The position numbers and the translations under genes are program-made. From Marmoricola sp. (lineage in GTDB: Bacteria > Actinomycetota > Actinomycetes > Propionibacteriales > Nocardioidaceae), in the NCBI GenBank assembly GCA_030151765.1, contig JASLCW010000393.1, positions 1 through 10,089 on the forward strand: a DNA stretch of 10,089 nucleotides, read 5' to 3'. Positions 6,598 to 10,089 of this stretch are shown here, in pieces. The notes beneath the pieces were generated by a model, which did no database searches, was not told the DNA's origin, and worked only from the letters and a program-made list of their open reading frames with translations. Every line of letters starts with the position of its first letter. The first letter of the stretch is position 1.

Positions 6598-6640
6598 AGA
6601 ATACGCCGGTTGGTCAACCTGATCAGACTATGGTGGTCAA
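6598..6640 (-). promoter_or_regulatory. Promoter and likely autoregulatory operator of the toxin-antitoxin pair
   Basis: The -10 box TATTCT (6603-6598) lies 6 nt before the antitoxin ATG. Just upstream is GGTTGGTCAACC (6608-6619), an inverted repeat of 5 bp arms around 2 bp. TGGTCAA recurs at 6611-6617 and 6634-6640, a 23-bp spacing, with the palindrome TGATCA (6620-6625) between. The position over the spacer and -35 region fits repression by the antitoxin. No good -35 hexamer is seen, which is common for activated or repressed promoters. Confidence 0.5.
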
Positions 6641-6861
6641 GCAACGGCCGGCCCGTGCACGGTCCGCTCGAATGGACGGAAAGTCAAGGCTTGTTAACGG
6701 CGGGAGCCCGGCGTACAAAGGGAGACAACAACTCCAGACCAACACACGGAATCCGGTACCCACGCGGCGATCTACCCTTCGCAGAGGGCGCTGGCGGCCG
6801 GGACACTCCCGGCGCAGTAGTTGGATGTCTTGCACGCCTGGTAGCCGGACATCGTGTGTTA
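6641..6861. other. Non-coding stretch with lower GC bias between the TA pair and the HAD gene
   Basis: About 220 bp with no frame showing the codon-position GC bias of the neighbours. Short A/T-rich words occur (TTGTTAAC, GGAGACAACAACTCC). It holds a 10-bp palindrome CCGTGCACGG at 6653-6662 and a small hairpin (GCCGGGA, 3-nt loop, TCCCGGC) at 6797-6813. I see no tRNA, known ncRNA, att-site duplication or recombinase remnant. It probably entered with the toxin-antitoxin block (inference). Confidence 0.5.
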
Positions 6862-6896
6862 GAGCGGCATCGTGGTCATCGACCCCGGTGCCGCTC
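6862..6896 (-). terminator. Hairpin terminator of the HAD hydrolase gene
   Basis: GAGCGGCA (6862-6869) pairs with TGCCGCTC (6889-6896), and the stem continues inward through a G-U, two pairs, one mismatch and four more pairs to a 3-nt loop. This gives a stem of about 16 positions. It begins 19 nt after the HAD stop codon on the minus strand. No long T-tract follows on that strand. Confidence 0.75.
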
Positions 6897-6915
6897 ATTT
6901 GTGCGGAGCAGGTGG

Positions 6916-7716
6916 TCAGGCCCGGTCGTTCCGGTGCCGCCACCAGACGCCGACGGCGACGGCGGCCACTCCGGCGATCGCGGCGGCGGCGAGCGTGGGC
7001 TTCGCCGGTGGCAGCGGCATCCGGGAGCCGAGTGCGACCGGCCGCTCGAAGACGAGCACCGGCCAGTCCCTCTCGCGCGCGACCTTGCGGAGCTCCTTGT
7101 CGGGATTGACCGCGTGCGGGTGGCCGACGGCTTCGAGCATGGGTACGTCGGTCACCGAGTCGCTGTAGGCGTAGCTGGCGGCGAGGTCGTAGCCGCGTTT
7201 GCGCGCCAGGTCCTTCATCGCCTTGGCCTTGTTCTCCGCGTAGGCGTAGAAGCGGATCTTGCCGGTGTACTTCCCGTCGTTGACCTCGAGACGAGTGGCC
7301 ACCACGTGGTCCGCGCCGAGCATCTGCCCGATCGGGCCGACGACCTCGATGCCGCTGGTCGACACGATGATGACATCGCGCCCGGCCGCGTGATGCTCCT
7401 CGATCAGTTCGACGGCCTCGCGGTAGACGAGCGGGTCGACGATGTTGTGCAGCGTGTCCGCCACGATCTCGGTGACCGTCTGGACGTCCCAGCCCTCGAC
7501 GAGCTGCGACATGAAGGCGCGCATCTTCTCCATCTGGTCGTGGTCGGCGCCGCCGAGGAGATAGAGGAACTGCGAATAGGCGCTGCGCAGCATCGTGCCG
7601 CGAGAGATCAGGCCGCCGGCCTGGAACTCGCGACTGAAGGCCAGGGCGCTCGACTTCGCGATGATCGTCTTGTCGAGGTCGAAGAAGGCCGCTGTCGGGT
7701 GCGCCGTACGGTCCAT
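6916..7716 (-). CDS. HAD superfamily subfamily IB hydrolase with C-terminal membrane anchor
   Basis: A 266-aa phosphatase-like protein of the SerB-related IB group. Motif I is FFDLDKT (nucleophile D13, acid D15). A helical cap covers ~25-110. Motif II is VIIVSTSG (T120/S121), the motif III lysine is K163 or K165 in AENKAKAMK, and motif IV is YSDSVTDVPML (D186, D190). All catalytic residues are present, so it should be active on a phosphomonoester, but the substrate is unknown. Residues ~241-259 (TLAAAAIAGVAAVAVGVWW) form one membrane helix followed by a basic tail, which tethers the enzyme to the membrane. The ATG at 7716 is chosen because TAAGGT ends 7 nt upstream. The frame is open much further upstream, but that is antisense to ssd. 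It is divergent from ssd, an arrangement I recall in actinobacterial Tad loci. Confidence 0.9.
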   Translation of the reverse strand: MDRTAHPTAAFFDLDKTIIAKSSALAFSREFQAGGLISRGTMLRSAYSQFLYLLGGADHDQMEKMRAFMSQLVEGWDVQTVTEIVADTLHNIVDPLVYREAVELIEEHHAAGRDVIIVSTSGIEVVGPIGQMLGADHVVATRLEVNDGKYTGKIRFYAYAENKAKAMKDLARKRGYDLAASYAYSDSVTDVPMLEAVGHPHAVNPDKELRKVARERDWPVLVFERPVALGSRMPLPPAKPTLAAAAIAGVAAVAVGVWWRHRNDRA

Positions 7717-7723
7717 GTCCCCA

Positions 7724-7729
7724 ACCTTA
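7724..7729 (-). promoter_or_regulatory. Candidate -10 box TAAGGT of the HAD gene
   Basis: TAAGGT (TANNNT) lies exactly 7 nt before the ATG at 7716, which predicts a leaderless transcript. The GGGGA touching the ATG is too close to serve as a normal Shine-Dalgarno. No clear -35 is present. Confidence 0.45.
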
Positions 7730-7760
7730 GAGACCTCCGCCCCCGCGTTTTGACCCTTTC

Positions 7761-7796
7761 CCGTCCACAGGCGCCTTGTCGGGGAGGTTGTCCACA
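7761..7796 (+). promoter_or_regulatory. Pair of DnaA-box-like direct repeats upstream of ssd
   Basis: CCGTCCACA (7761-7769) and TTGTCCACA (7788-7796) are in the same orientation, 27 bp apart. TTGTCCACA is the preferred Streptomyces DnaA box, and the first copy also fits the degenerate consensus. Both continue as GTCCACAGG. They lie between the divergent HAD and ssd genes, the second touching the likely ssd ribosome binding site. DnaA or another factor could couple this locus to the replication cycle (inference). Confidence 0.5.
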
Positions 7797-7807
7797 GGTG
7801 GCGATCG

Positions 7808-8926
7808 GTGAACTGGCCGGGGATTCGGGCGGGAAGCACGCTCGGCCGGGTGGACACCAATCCGGAACTCACGGGCGAGGGCGGCGACGCCGTACCCCTG
7901 CTGCTGACCAACGACGCCTCGCTGGAGGCGGAGGTCCGCCGGTTGGCCGCGGCCGCCGGAGTGGGCGTCGAGCAGCGCGGTGATCCGGGCTCGATCGGGT
8001 CGTCATGGGGTCGGGCGCCGCTCGTGCTGGTCGGCGCCGATGCCGCGCCGGCTCTGGCGACGACCCACCCGGTACGCCGCCGCGACGTGCACGTCCTCGC
8101 CGCTGGTGCGGCGACCGAGCGGGTCTTCCGCGACGCCCTGGCTGTCGGTGCCGAGAGCGTCATGGAACTGCCCGAGGGCAATGGCTGGCTGGTCGCCCTG
8201 CTCACCGACAGCGACGATCTCGCCGCGCATCCGGCGATCGTCATCGGGGTGATCGGCGCGAGTGGGGGCAGTGGAGCCTCGACCCTCGCGGCCGCGATCG
8301 CCCTGGAGATGAGTCGCATCCGGCGGTGCCTGCTGGTCGATGCCGATCCGCTGGGTGGAGGCGTCGACCAGATCGCCGGACTCGATGAGCGGCCCGGGGT
8401 CAGGTGGAGCGGGATCGAGGCGACCGGCCGACTCGGTGGACGGGCACTCCGTGAGTCCCTGCCGTCGTCGGCTCGGCTCTCGGTCCTTGCCTTCGACCCG
8501 GGGTCGGCGCGATTGCCGGGCGCGGACGTCGTACGCGAGACGCTCTCCGCCGGGCGCCGCGGCTTCGATGCCGTCGTGATCGACCTCGGCCGCCATCCGG
8601 AGCCGGCCATCGAGGCGGCGATGGCCGAGTGCGATCACCTCTTCGTGGTCACCGCGCTCACCGTGAGCGCGATCGCGGCGGCCTCGCGACTGCGGCCCCG
8701 GTTGCCGGGGGCCGCCTGCGCTCTGGTCGTTCGCGGGGCCGAGCGCGGCGTCGACGCGCCGATGGCGGCGACCCTTCTCGGCCTCCCGCTGGCCGTGGTG
8801 ATGGAGGACCAGCCCGGCCTCGACGAGGCGGTCGTCCTCGGGCTGGGCCCGGTGCGTCGCCGTCGGGGACCGCTGGTGCGGGCGGTCCGATCCCTGTTGA
8901 TGGGCATCCCCGGGGCTTGGTCATGA
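7808..8926 (+). CDS. ssd: Septum-site-determining-like protein Ssd (CpaE/MinD-type ATPase of the Tad locus)
   Basis: A 372-aa protein. Residues ~28-135 look like the receiver-like N-terminal domain of CpaE/Ssd proteins. Residues ~145-345 are a MinD/ParA-type P-loop domain. Its P-loop is GASGGSGASTL (~150-160), where both the signature and Walker A lysines of KGGxGKT are replaced. CLLVDADPLGGGVD (~174-187) is the A' region, and AVVIDLGR (~255-262) is Walker B-like. Lysine loss is known in CpaE/Ssd proteins, so nucleotide use is probably atypical. Such proteins localise or regulate pilus assembly, and the mycobacterial homologue affects septation. GTG 7808 is preceded by AGGTGG six bases upstream, while GTG 7850 is an alternative with a poorer site. 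It overlaps tadA by 4 nt (ATGA), so the two are translationally coupled. Confidence 0.87.
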   Translation: MNWPGIRAGSTLGRVDTNPELTGEGGDAVPLLLTNDASLEAEVRRLAAAAGVGVEQRGDPGSIGSSWGRAPLVLVGADAAPALATTHPVRRRDVHVLAAGAATERVFRDALAVGAESVMELPEGNGWLVALLTDSDDLAAHPAIVIGVIGASGGSGASTLAAAIALEMSRIRRCLLVDADPLGGGVDQIAGLDERPGVRWSGIEATGRLGGRALRESLPSSARLSVLAFDPGSARLPGADVVRETLSAGRRGFDAVVIDLGRHPEPAIEAAMAECDHLFVVTALTVSAIAAASRLRPRLPGAACALVVRGAERGVDAPMAATLLGLPLAVVMEDQPGLDEAVVLGLGPVRRRRGPLVRAVRSLLMGIPGAWS

Positions 8927-10083
8927 CCGACGCCGCCCGGGAGGCCGCCGGGGCCGATCTGGTCGACGAGGTCCGGACCTGGCTGGCTCGCGAGGCTGCC
9001 CCGCTCACGCCCGAGCAAGTCTCGCTGGCGCTGCGCAGCCGCGGTCGCCCGGTCGGCGACGCGACCGTGCTCGCCGTGCACGACGCCCTGCGCCGCGATG
9101 TCGTGGGGGCGGGCCCGCTGGAGCCGCTGCTCAAGCTCCCTGGCGTGACCGATGTCCTGGTCAACGGGGCCGACCAGGTGTGGATCGATCGTGGAGACGG
9201 CCTCGAGCTCACCGACGTACGACTGCCCGGCGAGGCCGCCGTACGCCGGCTGGCGCAGCGCCTCGCCGCGGCGGCATCGCGCCGTCTGGACGACTCCACG
9301 CCCTATGTCGATCTCCGGCTTCCGGACGGGTCTCGGCTCCATGCCGTGCTGGCGCCGCTCTCCCGGCCGGGCACGGCGATCAGCATCCGGGTACCGCGGG
9401 CCCGCGTCTTCACGCTCGACGAACTCATCGAGGCCGGTTCGATCGACGAGGTCGGAGCTCGGCTGTTGCGCAGGCTGGTGGCACGACGACGGTCCTTCCT
9501 CGTCACGGGTGGCACCGGGTCCGGCAAGACGACCGTCCTCAATGCCCTCCTCTCGCTGGTGGATCCGGGCGAGCGCCTGGTCCTGGTGGAGGACGCGGCG
9601 GAGCTGCGCCCCGATCACCCGCATGTCGTCGGCTTGGAGTCTCGGCCCGCCAACGCGGAGGGTGCCGGTGCGGTTCCGCTGCGAGTGCTGGTACGACAGG
9701 CCCTGCGGATGAGGCCCGACCGACTGGTGGTCGGCGAGGTCCGCGGTGCCGAAGTGGTCGATCTGTTGGCGGCGATGAACACCGGTCACGAGGGCGGGTG
9801 CGGGACGGTGCACGCCAACTCGGCGGCCGATCTGCCCAGCAGGATAGAGGCCCTGGCGCTGGCAGCCGGTCTCGACCGGGCCGCGACGCACAGCCAGTTG
9901 GCAGCCGCCGTCGACGTGGTCGTGCACCTCGAACGTCGCGAGGGCGGTCGCGCGGTGGCGGCGCTGGGTGTGCTCCGACGGGGCGAGGACGGTCTCGTCT
10001 CGGTCAGCACCGCGGTCCGCTTCGAGACGCCGGGACTGGCGGAGGGACCCGGTGCCGGTCGGCTCGGGGAGTTGCTGGCGTGA
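8923..10083 (+). CDS. tadA: Tad/Flp pilus assembly ATPase TadA (CpaF family)
   Basis: A 386-aa secretion ATPase of the type II/IV superfamily, the motor that drives Flp pilin assembly at the membrane. The N-terminal domain runs to ~150 (GAGPLEPLLKLPGVTDVLVN ~63-82, and DLRLPDGSRLHAVLAPL). The ATPase core has Walker A GGTGSGKTT (196-204, K202), the Asp box LVEDAAELRP (E223, D224), Walker B RPDRLVVGEVRGAE (~264-277, E272), and the His box NTGHEGGCGTVHANS (H289, H297). All key residues are intact. The start ATG at 8923 lies within the ssd stop (ATGA) and has little Shine-Dalgarno of its own, so expression probably depends on ssd translation. An upstream in-frame extension exists but is antisense or out-of-frame to ssd codons. 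The following gene overlaps by 4 nt, which indicates one operon. Confidence 0.95.
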   Translation: MTDAAREAAGADLVDEVRTWLAREAAPLTPEQVSLALRSRGRPVGDATVLAVHDALRRDVVGAGPLEPLLKLPGVTDVLVNGADQVWIDRGDGLELTDVRLPGEAAVRRLAQRLAAAASRRLDDSTPYVDLRLPDGSRLHAVLAPLSRPGTAISIRVPRARVFTLDELIEAGSIDEVGARLLRRLVARRRSFLVTGGTGSGKTTVLNALLSLVDPGERLVLVEDAAELRPDHPHVVGLESRPANAEGAGAVPLRVLVRQALRMRPDRLVVGEVRGAEVVDLLAAMNTGHEGGCGTVHANSAADLPSRIEALALAAGLDRAATHSQLAAAVDVVVHLERREGGRAVAALGVLRRGEDGLVSVSTAVRFETPGLAEGPGAGRLGELLA

Positions 10084-10089
10084 ACGGGA
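10080..10089 (+). CDS. Start of the next tad gene (TadB-like expected), cut by the window edge
   Basis: GTG at 10080-10082 overlaps the tadA stop TGA (GTGA). It is preceded by GGGGAG eight bases upstream, a good ribosome binding site. Only three codons plus one base are visible, so the product is inferred from the usual ssd-tadA-tadB-tadC order. Confidence 0.55.

Noticed and set aside
6623..6943. Minus-strand 106-codon open frame in the gap beside the HAD gene
   Set aside because: It crosses the terminator hairpin and the end of the HAD gene, has no ribosome binding site or domain, and lacks the expected codon bias.
6133..7983. Long plus-strand open frame (616 codons) across the VapBC and HAD genes
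   Set aside because: It is antisense to well-supported genes, has no domain signature, and arises because high-GC DNA has few stops. The codon-position GC bias fits the minus-strand genes.
7717..8610. Upstream extension of the HAD frame to 8610 on the minus strand
   Set aside because: It runs antisense through ssd and shows Arg/Ser/Pro-rich shadow composition. The HAD family start at MDRTAHPTAAFFDLD is at 7716, with a -10 box just upstream.

Overview
The window comes from a high-GC Gram-positive bacterium, an actinomycete and most plausibly a member of the Nocardioidaceae (inference). The reasons are a strong G/C bias at third codon positions, GTG starts, several genes with no ribosome binding site but a TANNNT box 6-9 nt before the start codon, and a HAD phosphatase / Ssd / TadA gene order that I recall from actinobacterial Tad-pilus loci. 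It is chromosomal and mostly ordinary, with one small toxin-antitoxin insertion.

Layout. 1-1615 (+): the 3' part of a secreted or surface protein made of a glycine-rich domain and two DUF11 repeats. A perfect hairpin at 1630-1664 ends this gene and probably also the convergent run that follows. 1695-5195 (-): four genes on the minus strand, in transcription order a class I SAM methyltransferase with a Pro/Glu-rich tail, a Uma2-family nuclease-fold protein, a second SAM methyltransferase, and a GAF plus LytS/YehU-type histidine kinase. A 26-bp perfect inverted repeat covers the junction between the second methyltransferase and the kinase.

5241-5966 (+): a degenerate Fic-fold protein, divergent from the first methyltransferase across a 45-bp gap with a candidate -10 box for each direction. 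5972-6591 (-): a VapBC-type toxin-antitoxin pair with a 4-nt overlap, followed upstream by about 270 bp of non-coding DNA less GC-biased than its surroundings. This block probably inserted between the Fic-like gene and the HAD gene.

6916-7716 (-): a HAD-IB hydrolase with a C-terminal membrane anchor and its own terminator hairpin. The gap of 91 bp to the divergent gene holds two DnaA-box-like sites. 7808-10083 (+): ssd (CpaE-like ATPase) and tadA (secretion ATPase), overlapping by 4 nt. A GTG at 10080 with a good Shine-Dalgarno and another 4-nt overlap is the probable start of the next tad gene (tadB expected). These genes would form the start of a Tad/Flp pilus operon: Ssd as the localisation or regulatory ATPase, TadA as the assembly motor, and the TadB/C membrane platform beyond the window.

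I found no rRNA, tRNA, CRISPR array, transposase or integrase. The items most worth a second look are the 26-bp inverted repeat, the Fic-like protein without its catalytic residues, and the three intergenic GTCCACAGG sites.
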